Source: Thermoflexibacter ruber (lineage in GTDB: Bacteria; Bacteroidota; Bacteroidia; Cytophagales; Thermoflexibacteraceae). From it: 53,377 bases of DNA. How positions within the stretch are numbered: the first letter of the stretch is position 1; every line of letters begins with the position of its first letter. Of this stretch, positions 5,641 through 13,231 are shown in pieces. The stretch lies in contig NZ_FONY01000038.1 of NCBI RefSeq assembly GCF_900113045.1, forward strand, positions 1-53,377, given 5' to 3'. Below the pieces are notes generated by a model, which was not told where the DNA came from, did no database searches, and saw only the letters and a list, made by a program, of their open reading frames with translations. The position numbers and the translations under genes are program-made.

Positions 5641-6015
5641 ATGTATAAAGAATTCTTAGCTGTATTTTTAGGGGGCGGAGTAGGAAGCTGTTTGCGTTAT
5701 GCTATCTCTTCGTGGCTTAATCCTCTCTCCTCTTTTCTTCCTTTTGGCACGCTCTCTGCCAATGCTCTTGCTTGCTTTATTCTGGGCATGGTGGCATATT
5801 TTTTTCAACATAAACTACTTCATAGTGAGTTACTTAGGCTATTTATCATGGTTGGGGTGTGTGGTGGATTCAGTACTTTTTCTACTTTTAGCAGCGAATT
5901 GTGGAGTTTCTGGAAAAACGAGCAGTGGCTAAGTCTATTGACATACATGTTGATGAGCCTACTGCTCTGTCATTCCTTTTTACTCTTAGGTATGTTTGTA
6001 GCCAAAAATCTATAA
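5641..6015 (+). CDS. crcB: Fluoride ion transporter CrcB/Fluc
   Basis: A 124-residue protein with four transmembrane helices, the normal size for the dual-topology Fluc fluoride channel. The signature parts are visible: GGGVGSCLRY in helix 1, TLSANALACFILG in helix 2, and the phenylalanine-box loop GVCGGFSTFSTFSSE. It exports fluoride as a dimer in the inner membrane. The ATG at 5641 gives the usual N-terminus; a TTG at 5620 would begin just outside the insertion sequence. The IS66 right end lies 25 bp upstream, so the original promoter, and any fluoride riboswitch it had, has been removed or replaced. Confidence 0.9.
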   Translation: MYKEFLAVFLGGGVGSCLRYAISSWLNPLSSFLPFGTLSANALACFILGMVAYFFQHKLLHSELLRLFIMVGVCGGFSTFSTFSSELWSFWKNEQWLSLLTYMLMSLLLCHSFLLLGMFVAKNL

Positions 6016-6139
6016 ATCAGCACAGTAAAAATTATTTCATTTCATAGCTTCATTTTTTAATAATGTATTAAATTTGCAAAATTTTTTTGCGAATTTTCAA
6101 AATTTGTACTGATTTCTAACCACTTAAATAGATTTTTCA

Positions 6140-7390
6140 ATGACTGATTTATTTGATAAGCTACAACTAAATAGCAACTTGATGGGGCAGCATGCTGATA
6201 GGGCATACGGTTATTACATGTTTCCAAGATTGGAAGGCGAGATAGGTCCTCACATGAGGTTCAGAGGTAGAGAGGTGTTGGTTTGGAGTTTGAATAACTA
6301 CTTAGGTTTGGCAAACCACCCAGAAGTGCGAAAAACCGATGCAGAAGCCGCAGCCAAATATGGTTTAGCTTATCCGATGGGGGCGAGAATGATGTCAGGC
6401 AATTCTTTTATTTTGGAAGAGTTTGAACGTCAGCTATCTGAGTTTGTAGGCAAGGAAGATACCGTAGTAGTAAATTATGGCTATCAGGGCATTATGTCAG
6501 CGATTGATTCTATTTTAGACAGGAAAGATGTAGTGGTGTATGATTCTGAATGCCATGCTTGTATCATTGACGGCTTGCGTATGCACATAGGGAAGCGTTT
6601 TCGCTTTGAACATAATGATATAGAGTCTTGCGAAGACCGCCTGCAAAAAGCTACCAGAATCGTAGAAGAAACAGGAGGAGCGATTTTAGTCATTACTGAA
6701 GGGGTCTTTGGAATGTTAGGCGACCAAGGCAAGCTAAAAGAAATAGTAGATTTAAAGAAAAAGTATAAGTTTCGCCTTTTAGTAGATGACGCACATGGTT
6801 TTGGAACTATGGGCAAGACTGGCGCGGGGGTAGGCGAGGAGCAGGGAGTTCAGGACGAGATAGATATTTACTTCTCTACTTTTGCTAAGTCTATGGCGAG
6901 TATTGGAGGCTTTTTGTCAGGACCTAAGAAAGTCATAGACTTTTTGCGGTACAATATGCGTTCTCAAATTTTTGCTAAAACCTTACCTATGCCTTTGGTA
7001 ATTGGCAATATGAAACGCTTGGAACTTATGCGTAAACACCCTGAGTATAAAGACAAACTTTGGGAAATCACTCATGCCTTACAAAATGGATTGAGGTCAA
7101 AAGGATTTAACATTGGTGTTACAAATACACCTGTAACGCCTGTATTTATGCAAGGTGGAGTACCTGAGGCAGGAAACTTGATAGTAGATTTGAGAGAAAA
7201 TTTCGGAATTTTCTGTTCTATGGTTGTCTATCCTGTTGTACCTAAAGATGTGATTTTGTTGAGATTAATACCTACTGCGGCACACTCCTTAGAAGATGTA
7301 GAACGTACTATCCATGCTTTTGAAGCTATCAAGGATAAACTCATGGCGGGAGAGTATGCTTCCAGAGAGTTAGCAAATATGGCAGGCTAA
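6140..7390 (+). CDS. PLP-dependent alpha-oxoamine synthase (serine palmitoyltransferase / cysteate acyltransferase type)
   Basis: A 416-residue fold-type I PLP enzyme of the alpha-oxoamine synthase family. It condenses an amino acid with an acyl thioester and releases CO2. PLP-binding features include DDAHGFG (Asp217, His219) and the Schiff-base lysine Lys250 in STFAKSMASIGGF; MGARMMSGN lies in the substrate region. The N-terminus (FPRLEGEIGPHMRFRGREV) resembles Bacteroidota enzymes of sphingolipid or sulfonolipid (capnine) synthesis more than KBL or BioF. Whether it uses serine or cysteate cannot be read from the sequence. The DoxX and TauE/SafE genes follow closely, and TauE-type carriers handle sulfite or sulfonates, which is mild support for a cysteate pathway. 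Confidence 0.8.
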   Translation: MTDLFDKLQLNSNLMGQHADRAYGYYMFPRLEGEIGPHMRFRGREVLVWSLNNYLGLANHPEVRKTDAEAAAKYGLAYPMGARMMSGNSFILEEFERQLSEFVGKEDTVVVNYGYQGIMSAIDSILDRKDVVVYDSECHACIIDGLRMHIGKRFRFEHNDIESCEDRLQKATRIVEETGGAILVITEGVFGMLGDQGKLKEIVDLKKKYKFRLLVDDAHGFGTMGKTGAGVGEEQGVQDEIDIYFSTFAKSMASIGGFLSGPKKVIDFLRYNMRSQIFAKTLPMPLVIGNMKRLELMRKHPEYKDKLWEITHALQNGLRSKGFNIGVTNTPVTPVFMQGGVPEAGNLIVDLRENFGIFCSMVVYPVVPKDVILLRLIPTAAHSLEDVERTIHAFEAIKDKLMAGEYASRELANMAG

Positions 7391-7425
7391 GCAAAACAAT
7401 CATTACACTTATCTTTGAAAATAAG

Positions 7426-7833
7426 ATGAATATTTTGTTAAAAAATATTCCAATAGGACAAGCTCAAGTGCTTGCTACCCTAAGGATAATCATTGGGCTA
7501 TTCCTCATTTACCACGGGCAGGAAGTTTTCCAAGCCAAGTTGATACAGGAATATGCTCAATGGGAGGCTTTTAAAGGCATGAATGGAACTTTGATGGTCT
7601 ATCTTGGCAAAGGAGCGGAGTTTGTAGCAGGAGTTTTATTACTTTTGGGTTTGCTTACTCGCATAGGTGCGTTGATATGTGTAGGGACTTTTCTGTATAT
7701 TACCTTTTTCATAGGAGGGGGTAAGTTTTGGTATCAAGACCAGCATCCTTTTATGTTTGCCTTGTTTGGCTTACTTTTCTTTTTTACAGGTGCGGGGATA
7801 TGGAGTTTGGACAATATTCTTTTTAAGAAATGA
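7426..7833 (+). CDS. DoxX family membrane protein
   Basis: A 135-residue protein with four predicted helices and the DoxX layout: LRIIIGLFLIYHGQEVF at the N-terminus, the conserved GAEFVAGVLLLLGLLTRIGA in the middle, and a Gly-rich third helix. DoxX-like proteins are inner-membrane proteins with proposed quinone-linked or redox-stress roles; the exact function of this one is unknown. The stop codon overlaps the start of the TauE/SafE gene (ATGA), so the two are translationally coupled. It follows the oxoamine synthase by 35 bp. Confidence 0.8.
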   Translation: MNILLKNIPIGQAQVLATLRIIIGLFLIYHGQEVFQAKLIQEYAQWEAFKGMNGTLMVYLGKGAEFVAGVLLLLGLLTRIGALICVGTFLYITFFIGGGKFWYQDQHPFMFALFGLLFFFTGAGIWSLDNILFKK

Positions 7834-8591
7834 GTGTCGAGTTAGTAGCCTCAGCTTTTTCGCTGTTCTTATTAGTAGCTTTTTTGTATGCTACCGTAGG
7901 TCATGCAGGGGCTTCGGGATACTTGGCTGTGATGGCACTGCTCTCTTTTCCTGTAACAAGCATCAAGTCTATTTCATTGATTCTCAATATTGTAGTAGCT
8001 TCTATTGCTTCTTATAAATACATTAAAGCAGGTTATTTTGATAAGAAAATATTTCTTACTTTTGCTGTTTCTTCTATACCTGCTGCTTTTATAGGTGGGC
8101 GGCTTCTCATAGACCCACAAATTTTCAAGTTGATGGCAGGAATATTTTTAATTGCTTCTTCCATTTTACTTATCGCAAAAAAATATTTTTCTAAACAAAT
8201 AGACTTAGAAAAACCTGTTCCTTTATGGCTTGGCTTAGGTTTAGGAGGAGTGATTGGCTTGCTCTCTGGCATGATAGGCGTAGGAGGGGGAATCTTTCTT
8301 TCTCCTTTGATGATATTGCTCAACTGGACAAGTGTGAGAAAAGCCTCTGGAATATCCGCTTTATTTATTTTGTGTAACTCTGTCATAGGTCTAACAGGGC
8401 ATTTGTCTGCGGTAGGCACATTGGAGAAAACTGTTGTCTTATGGATAGTTGCAGTAACTATTGGAGGTTTTTTGGGTGCGCATCTTGGCAGTTCTACTAA
8501 AAGCAAAGGAAGTCTTAGCGAGCAGGTCATTGTAGCCTTTTTATTTCTTGTACTTTTCTCCGCAGGAATTAAGTTTGTTTTTATAGATTAA
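7830..8591 (+). CDS. TauE/SafE family sulfite/sulfonate exporter
   Basis: A 253-residue membrane protein with about eight hydrophobic segments and the internal two-fold repeat of the TauE/SafE family (formerly DUF81). The repeat marks are ATVGHAGASGYLA in the first half and SGMIGVGGGIFLSPLMI in the second. Characterised members export sulfite, sulfoacetate or related organosulfur anions. It overlaps the DoxX gene by 4 bp and probably shares its transcript. Substrate is not determined by the sequence; the oxoamine synthase two genes upstream makes a sulfonate or sulfite link worth testing. Confidence 0.8.
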   Translation: MSVELVASAFSLFLLVAFLYATVGHAGASGYLAVMALLSFPVTSIKSISLILNIVVASIASYKYIKAGYFDKKIFLTFAVSSIPAAFIGGRLLIDPQIFKLMAGIFLIASSILLIAKKYFSKQIDLEKPVPLWLGLGLGGVIGLLSGMIGVGGGIFLSPLMILLNWTSVRKASGISALFILCNSVIGLTGHLSAVGTLEKTVVLWIVAVTIGGFLGAHLGSSTKSKGSLSEQVIVAFLFLVLFSAGIKFVFID

Positions 8592-8703
8592 ACTCAAACC
8601 TAAATTATTACGGCTTCACTACTCGACTTGGCAATAAATTTGTTAAAAATAAGCAAGTTATATCACATAAAAGAATACATACTCCTCAGAAAAATCAATA
8701 CTT

Positions 8704-8907
8704 ATGACAAAAAGATTTCCTATTCTCATTTTGATTATTTGCTTGCTACTCGTCTTTACTATGCCTGCTTGTAAAAAGCAAAAATGTCCGACCTATATGA
8801 CCAAAGAAGAAATAGAAGAAATGCACAAAAAGCTCATAGAAGCTAAAATAAAGCCCGTCAAACGCGATAAAAGAGGCTTAGTAAAAAAGAAAAATCCCAA
8901 TTTATAG
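8704..8907 (+). CDS. Small lipoprotein, unknown function
   Basis: A 67-residue protein with a signal peptide (Lys-Arg n-region, hydrophobic core at residues 6-19) and a lipobox FTMPAC with acylated Cys23. The remaining ~44 residues are charged, Lys/Glu-rich and helical (YMTKEEIEEMHKKLIEAK), with one further cysteine. No family is recognised. It stands alone, 112 bp behind TauE and 51 bp ahead of dihydroorotase. Confidence 0.6.
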   Translation: MTKRFPILILIICLLLVFTMPACKKQKCPTYMTKEEIEEMHKKLIEAKIKPVKRDKRGLVKKKNPNL

Positions 8908-8958
8908 CCTTTCTCCTGAAAATTTGTGTAATTGCTGGCATAAAACTTCTTAGAATTT

Positions 8959-10302
8959 ATGTCCACTATACTTATCAGAAATGCCCAAATCGTTAATGAA
9001 GGAAAAATTTTTACGGGCGATGTTTTAGTAAAAAATGGAAGGATTGAAAAAATAGCTTCTTCCATTTCACAAGAAAGTAATCACTTGGAAATCAATGCGG
9101 AGGGGCAATACCTGCTACCGGGCGTAATAGACGACCAAGTACATTTCCGCGAACCGGGACTTACTCACAAAGCCACGATACAAACCGAAGCCAAAGCCGC
9201 AGTAGCCGGAGGCACGACTACCTTTATGGAAATGCCTAATACTGTGCCTAATGCACTTACTCAGGAACTTTTAGAAGACAAGTATCAGATAGCCTCCCAA
9301 ACTTCTCTGGCAAACTATTCCTTTTTTATGGGAGCATCTAACGATAACTTGGCAGAAGTCTTGAAAACCAACCCGCAAAACGTCTGTGGCATCAAGATTT
9401 TCATGGGCTCTTCTACTGGCAATATGTTGGTAGATAATCCCCAAACCTTAGAAGCCATTTTTAGTCAAAGCCCCATGCTGATAGCTACTCACTGCGAAGA
9501 TGAAGCTACTATCAGGGCAAACTCTGCCGTTTACAAGGAAAAATACGGTGATGCTGTCCCTTTTTCTGCGCACCCCGAAATCAGAAACGAAGAAGCCTGT
9601 CTTTTGTCTTCAACTTTAGCGGTAAATTTGGCAAAAAAACACCATACGCGTTTGCATATCTTGCACATTTCTACCGCTGATGAGATAGCACTTTTTGACA
9701 ATACAATACCTTTAAAAGACAAAAGAATCACCTCAGAAGCCTGCGTACACCATCTTTGGTTTGATAAAAGTGATTATGAAAAATTGGGAAGTCAAATCAA
9801 ATGCAATCCTGCTATCAAAGCAGCACACCATAAAAAAGCGATTTTAGAAGCAATATTAAGCGATAAAATAGATGTCATTGCTACCGACCACGCCCCCCAT
9901 ACTTGGGAAGAAAAGCAAAATAATTATTGGAAAGCCCCATCTGGCTTGCCTTTGGTGCAGCACTCTTTGAATATCATGTTGGAGTTTTACCGACAAGGGA
10001 AAATTAGTTTGGAAAAAATCGTAGAAAAAATGAGCCACGCCGTAGCTACTTGCTTCCAAATCAGAGAGCGAGGTTTCATCAGAGAAGGCTATTGGGCTGA
10101 TTTAGCGATAGTTGATTTAGCACAGACCACAGAAGTAAAAAAGGGAAACCTGCACTACAAATGTGCTTGGTCGCCTTTTGAAGGGCAAGTTTTTAACTCA
10201 AAAGTCCTCTATACCATTGTTTCAGGAAACTTAATTTATGCCAATGGTGTTTTCAACGAAACAATAAAAGGAGAAAGAATTTTATTTGATAGAAATATTT
10301 GA
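8959..10302 (+). CDS. pyrC: Dihydroorotase (class I-type amidohydrolase)
   Basis: A 447-residue cyclic amidohydrolase that would interconvert carbamoyl aspartate and dihydroorotate in pyrimidine synthesis. The family motifs are present: PGVIDDQVHFREPG at the barrel entrance, AVAGGTTTFMEMPNT, GIKIFMGSSTG (candidate carbamylated lysine), ATHCEDE, RLHILHIST and VIATDHAPHT (metal-binding Asp). The first motif has Gln-Val-His where most dihydroorotases have His-x-His; I recall the same DDQVHFREPG form in other Bacteroidota dihydroorotases, so it looks like a clade feature and not a defect. It is followed after 53 bp by tRNA-His. Confidence 0.85.
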   Translation: MSTILIRNAQIVNEGKIFTGDVLVKNGRIEKIASSISQESNHLEINAEGQYLLPGVIDDQVHFREPGLTHKATIQTEAKAAVAGGTTTFMEMPNTVPNALTQELLEDKYQIASQTSLANYSFFMGASNDNLAEVLKTNPQNVCGIKIFMGSSTGNMLVDNPQTLEAIFSQSPMLIATHCEDEATIRANSAVYKEKYGDAVPFSAHPEIRNEEACLLSSTLAVNLAKKHHTRLHILHISTADEIALFDNTIPLKDKRITSEACVHHLWFDKSDYEKLGSQIKCNPAIKAAHHKKAILEAILSDKIDVIATDHAPHTWEEKQNNYWKAPSGLPLVQHSLNIMLEFYRQGKISLEKIVEKMSHAVATCFQIRERGFIREGYWADLAIVDLAQTTEVKKGNLHYKCAWSPFEGQVFNSKVLYTIVSGNLIYANGVFNETIKGERILFDRNI

Positions 10303-10311
10303 TAAGAAGTA

Positions 10312-10343
10312 TTGCAAAAAAACAAAAACGTTTCGTATATTTG
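10312..10343 (+). promoter_or_regulatory. Bacteroidota-type promoter of tRNA-His
   Basis: TTG at 10312-10314 and TATATTTG at 10336-10343 are spaced by 21 bases and match the -33 TTG / -7 TAnnTTTG consensus of Bacteroidota sigma factor. The tRNA starts 12 bases downstream. Confidence 0.6.
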
Positions 10344-10355
10344 CAGTCCCAAAAT

Positions 10356-10430
<75 letters not shown>

Positions 10431-10446
10431 CAGTGTGAATCACTTG

Positions 10447-10479
10447 AACCCTAAAGGCTTTTATACCCTTTAGGGTTTT
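10447..10479 (+). terminator. Terminator of tRNA-His
   Basis: AACCCTAAAGG and CCTTTAGGGTT form an 11-bp stem with a 9-nt loop, followed by TT. It lies 17 bases beyond the tRNA. Confidence 0.75.
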
Positions 10480-10608
10480 CAAATACGTACATTATACGTT
10501 TTTTGCAAACTAATTTTTATATTGCTTTAAAAGTAAAATCTTTACCTTCAATTTTACCCCCTCTTTTTTTAATTTGCTCTTTCAACTATTTATCAATCCC
10601 TATCCAAT

Positions 10609-11367
10609 ATGTTTCAACAAATTGGTCAGAAAAAGAGGTTTATTCACGATTTAGGGTTAGCCGCCTTGCTTGCTATGGTCGCTGGTAGCGTCAATGTAGC
10701 GAGCTTCTTTGCTTTTGAGGTACTTACTACCAACGTAACAGGACACGTAGCGAGTTTAGCAAGTGAAATCGTAGCCAAGCGTTGGCAGTGGGCGATGGTC
10801 AAGGTACTTTGGATGGTAATGTTTTTCTTAGGTGCTTTCTTTTCTGGACTGATGATAGAAATAGTTGGTAGGCGTTATCCTCGCTTTTCCCATACCGTTC
10901 CTTTGGCTGTTGAGTTGGGCTTGCTTATTTTTGTAACCTATCATGGTACTCACTATTACGACTATAGCCAAGAACTGATACAGTTATTGGCGGGTAGTCT
11001 GCTATTTGCTATGGGGCTGCAAAATGCTATGGTAACAATGGTTTCTGGCTCCGTAGTCCGCACTACGCACCTGACGGGTCTTTTTACCGATATTGGCATA
11101 GAAGGAGCAAAACTCATGGTTGGCTTTAAAGACCCAAAAGAAAAACAAAAAATGCGAGACAAATTTACTTTACATATCATCATTGTTGCTTCTTTTTTGT
11201 TGGGTGGGACTATCGGAGGCTTTTTGTATGCCAACTATCTTTTTATTTCTTTCTTATTCCCTATATTCCTTATTGTGCTTGCCGCTTCTTATGACATTGC
11301 TTACAGCAAGCTTCACTCTGCTAAGCAGAAAAACAAGACCAAGACTTTAGAAAAATTAAGTGCCTAA
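10609..11367 (+). CDS. DUF1275 (YoaK-type) membrane protein
   Basis: A 252-residue protein with six predicted helices and the DUF1275 hallmarks: AGSVNVASFFAFEV...NVTGHVASLA in the first third and ALLFAMGLQNAMV-like plus TTHLTGLFTDIGIEGA in the middle. Members are inner-membrane proteins of unknown or transporter-like function. The ATG at 10609 begins the canonical cytosolic N-terminus. The gene is monocistronic, between the tRNA terminator and the beta-barrel gene. Confidence 0.8.
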   Translation: MFQQIGQKKRFIHDLGLAALLAMVAGSVNVASFFAFEVLTTNVTGHVASLASEIVAKRWQWAMVKVLWMVMFFLGAFFSGLMIEIVGRRYPRFSHTVPLAVELGLLIFVTYHGTHYYDYSQELIQLLAGSLLFAMGLQNAMVTMVSGSVVRTTHLTGLFTDIGIEGAKLMVGFKDPKEKQKMRDKFTLHIIIVASFLLGGTIGGFLYANYLFISFLFPIFLIVLAASYDIAYSKLHSAKQKNKTKTLEKLSA

Positions 11368-11527
11368 GTTTTGCTAAAATCTTACGCTAATCTTATTTGT
11401 ACTTTTATCTTGTGAAAATTAAAATTAACTTTGAAAGGTTAATTACGTATAACACTTAGTATTAGAAAGCATTTTTCCATTTAACTATTTATTTTTCAAG
11501 AGATTAAAAACTTAAAAAACAACAGTC

Positions 11528-12211
11528 ATGATGAAAAAAATTGCATTTGTGGTAGTATTTCTTTTAGTGAGCAAACTCACCTTTGCCCAAGAGGTTCGCT
11601 TTGGAGTGCGTCTTAGCCCTATTCTTGCCTTCTCATCTATCAGCGATAAAGACAAAAATGCCGTTAGTGGACTTACTAAAAGTTCACGAGTTGGCTTTGC
11701 GGGGGGATTAATGGCTACCTATCAGTTTGCGGAAAAGTTTGGCATTCACTCTGGGCTAAATATTGTTTTAAAAGGATTTGAATACGAAGGAGCTTTTCCT
11801 GCGGGAAGTACCAGACAAACTACTAAGGTAAACTTAACTACCGTAGAAATTCCCTTAGCCCTACACATGAGAACCAACGAAATATCTAATGGATTGCGTA
11901 TCAGAGGTTTATTTGGTGGCTCTTTTAATATTTTGGCTTCTTCCAAAACTGACATTACCTCCGCAGGTGCAACGCCTTTCTCTACTAAAAAAAGCGACGG
12001 TATTTACAAACTTGTTCCTGACTTCCTCTTTGGTGCAGGGGTAGAATGGAGTTTGAGAGATGCAGGCATGATAGACTTAGGTTTTCGCTTTAACCTTCCC
12101 CTGTTTTTAGCCACAGACCGCATTTCTACGGTTAGTAACAATACCATTAGTAACACAGAAGGAAGAATCAAAGTCAGCTATCTTTCCTTAGACCTTGGAT
12201 ATTATTTTTAA
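11528..12211 (+). CDS. Outer-membrane beta-barrel protein (PorT-like)
   Basis: A 227-residue protein with a signal peptide ending near residue 20 (LTFAQ-EVRFGVR) and alternating amphipathic strands. The middle holds VEIPLALHMRTN, the pattern of the PorT/outer-membrane beta-barrel domain (an IPL-type central strand, typical of Bacteroidota OMPs). The last strand ends in tyrosine-phenylalanine (LSLDLGYYF), as expected for BAM-dependent insertion. An ATG three bases downstream (11531) is an alternative start. Function beyond an outer-membrane role is not visible. A strong terminator follows at 12246. Confidence 0.75.
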   Translation: MMKKIAFVVVFLLVSKLTFAQEVRFGVRLSPILAFSSISDKDKNAVSGLTKSSRVGFAGGLMATYQFAEKFGIHSGLNIVLKGFEYEGAFPAGSTRQTTKVNLTTVEIPLALHMRTNEISNGLRIRGLFGGSFNILASSKTDITSAGATPFSTKKSDGIYKLVPDFLFGAGVEWSLRDAGMIDLGFRFNLPLFLATDRISTVSNNTISNTEGRIKVSYLSLDLGYYF

Positions 12212-12245
12212 CTGATATAATTAATTACTTCAAATGTTTAACTCC

Positions 12246-12280
12246 ACCTGACAAGTTTTCGCAAACTTGTCAGGTTTAAA
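12246..12280 (+). terminator. Terminator after the beta-barrel gene
   Basis: ACCTGACAAGTTT and AAACTTGTCAGGT form a perfect 13-bp stem with a TCGC tetraloop, followed by TT and A-rich sequence. Very similar CTGACAAG-type hairpins are common terminators and repeats in Bacteroidota. Confidence 0.75.
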
Positions 12281-12314
12281 AAATTGTTTGGGTATGACTT
12301 CGTAGGTTTGATTC

Positions 12315-12407
12315 AATAGAGTTCTTGCGAAAGTACCTATTTCCCCTCTCAGAAGGAGAGGGGGCAGGGTTGAGGCGATAAAAAAACGCTTTCGCAAGAA
12401 GTCTAAT
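12315..12407. repeat. MITE-like interspersed repeat with terminal inverted repeats, copy 1
   Basis: An element of about 90 bp is bounded by TTCTTGCGAAAG (12322-12333) and its exact complement CTTTCGCAAGAA (12389-12400); the inverted repeat extends outward to about 19 bp with two mismatches. Inside is a small hairpin around CCCTCTC AGAAG GAGAGGG. A second copy is at 52775-52863. It has no coding capacity. Confidence 0.8.
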
Positions 12408-12436
12408 AATACATAAAAAACACTTCATCAATCTTT

Positions 12437-13225
12437 GTGGAAAAGCTATACATAGTTAAAATAGGAGGAAATGTCATTGACAACAATGAAAAACTGCATC
12501 TCTTTCTAAAAAATTTTACCCTTTTGAAAGAGAAAAAAATCCTGATTCATGGAGGCGGAAAAATCGCCACTCAAGTAGCTGATAAGTTGGGGTTGGAGGT
12601 AAAAATGCACAACGGGAGGCGAATTACCGACCAAGCTATGCTGGAAGTAGTGCAAATGGTGTACGGGGGGCTGGTGAATAAAAATATTGTCAGTATGTTG
12701 CAAGCTCTGGGCTGCAATGCAGTAGGGCTTACAGGTGCAGATTTGAACGTTGTTAGGGCAGTAAAACGTCCCGTCAAAGATATTGACTACGGTTTTGTGG
12801 GCGATGTAACGCAGGTAAATCAAAAAGCACTTTCCGACTTATTGGAAAATGATTGTGTGCCTATTCTCGCTCCACTTACTCACGATGGTAAAGGCAATAT
12901 GCTGAACACCAATGCAGATACGATTGCTTCTGAAACGGCTACAGCTATGTCTTCTGCTTACCAAACTCATCTCTTGTACTGCTTTGAGAAAAAGGGAGTA
13001 CTCAAAGATGTGAACGATGAGAGTTCAGTGATTACATCACTTAATGAAAAAAATTATGCAGAATACCTCGCTCAAAATGTCATATTTGCAGGCATGATTC
13101 CTAAGTTAGACAATGCGTTTTCTGCCTTGAAAAAAGGAGTAAGAGAAGTAGTAATTTTAGAAGCAGACAATTTGCAAAATATAGAAAATCAATATTTTAT
13201 TGGAACAAGAATTACTTTACAATAA
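12437..13225 (+). CDS. argB: Acetylglutamate kinase (or N-acyl-glutamate kinase)
   Basis: A 262-residue amino-acid kinase that phosphorylates N-acetyl- (in some Bacteroidota N-succinyl-) glutamate in arginine synthesis. The nucleotide-binding IVKIGGNVI, the substrate loop LIHGGGKIATQVADKLG, NGRRITDQAMLEVVQMV and the Thr-Asp/Asn region NMLNTNADTIASE are all present. The start is the GTG at 12437; there is no nearby in-frame ATG before the conserved KIGG motif. It ends 6 bp before the Nramp gene. The other arg genes are not in the window. Confidence 0.88.
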   Translation: MEKLYIVKIGGNVIDNNEKLHLFLKNFTLLKEKKILIHGGGKIATQVADKLGLEVKMHNGRRITDQAMLEVVQMVYGGLVNKNIVSMLQALGCNAVGLTGADLNVVRAVKRPVKDIDYGFVGDVTQVNQKALSDLLENDCVPILAPLTHDGKGNMLNTNADTIASETATAMSSAYQTHLLYCFEKKGVLKDVNDESSVITSLNEKNYAEYLAQNVIFAGMIPKLDNAFSALKKGVREVVILEADNLQNIENQYFIGTRITLQ

Positions 13226-13231
13226 TTAGAT

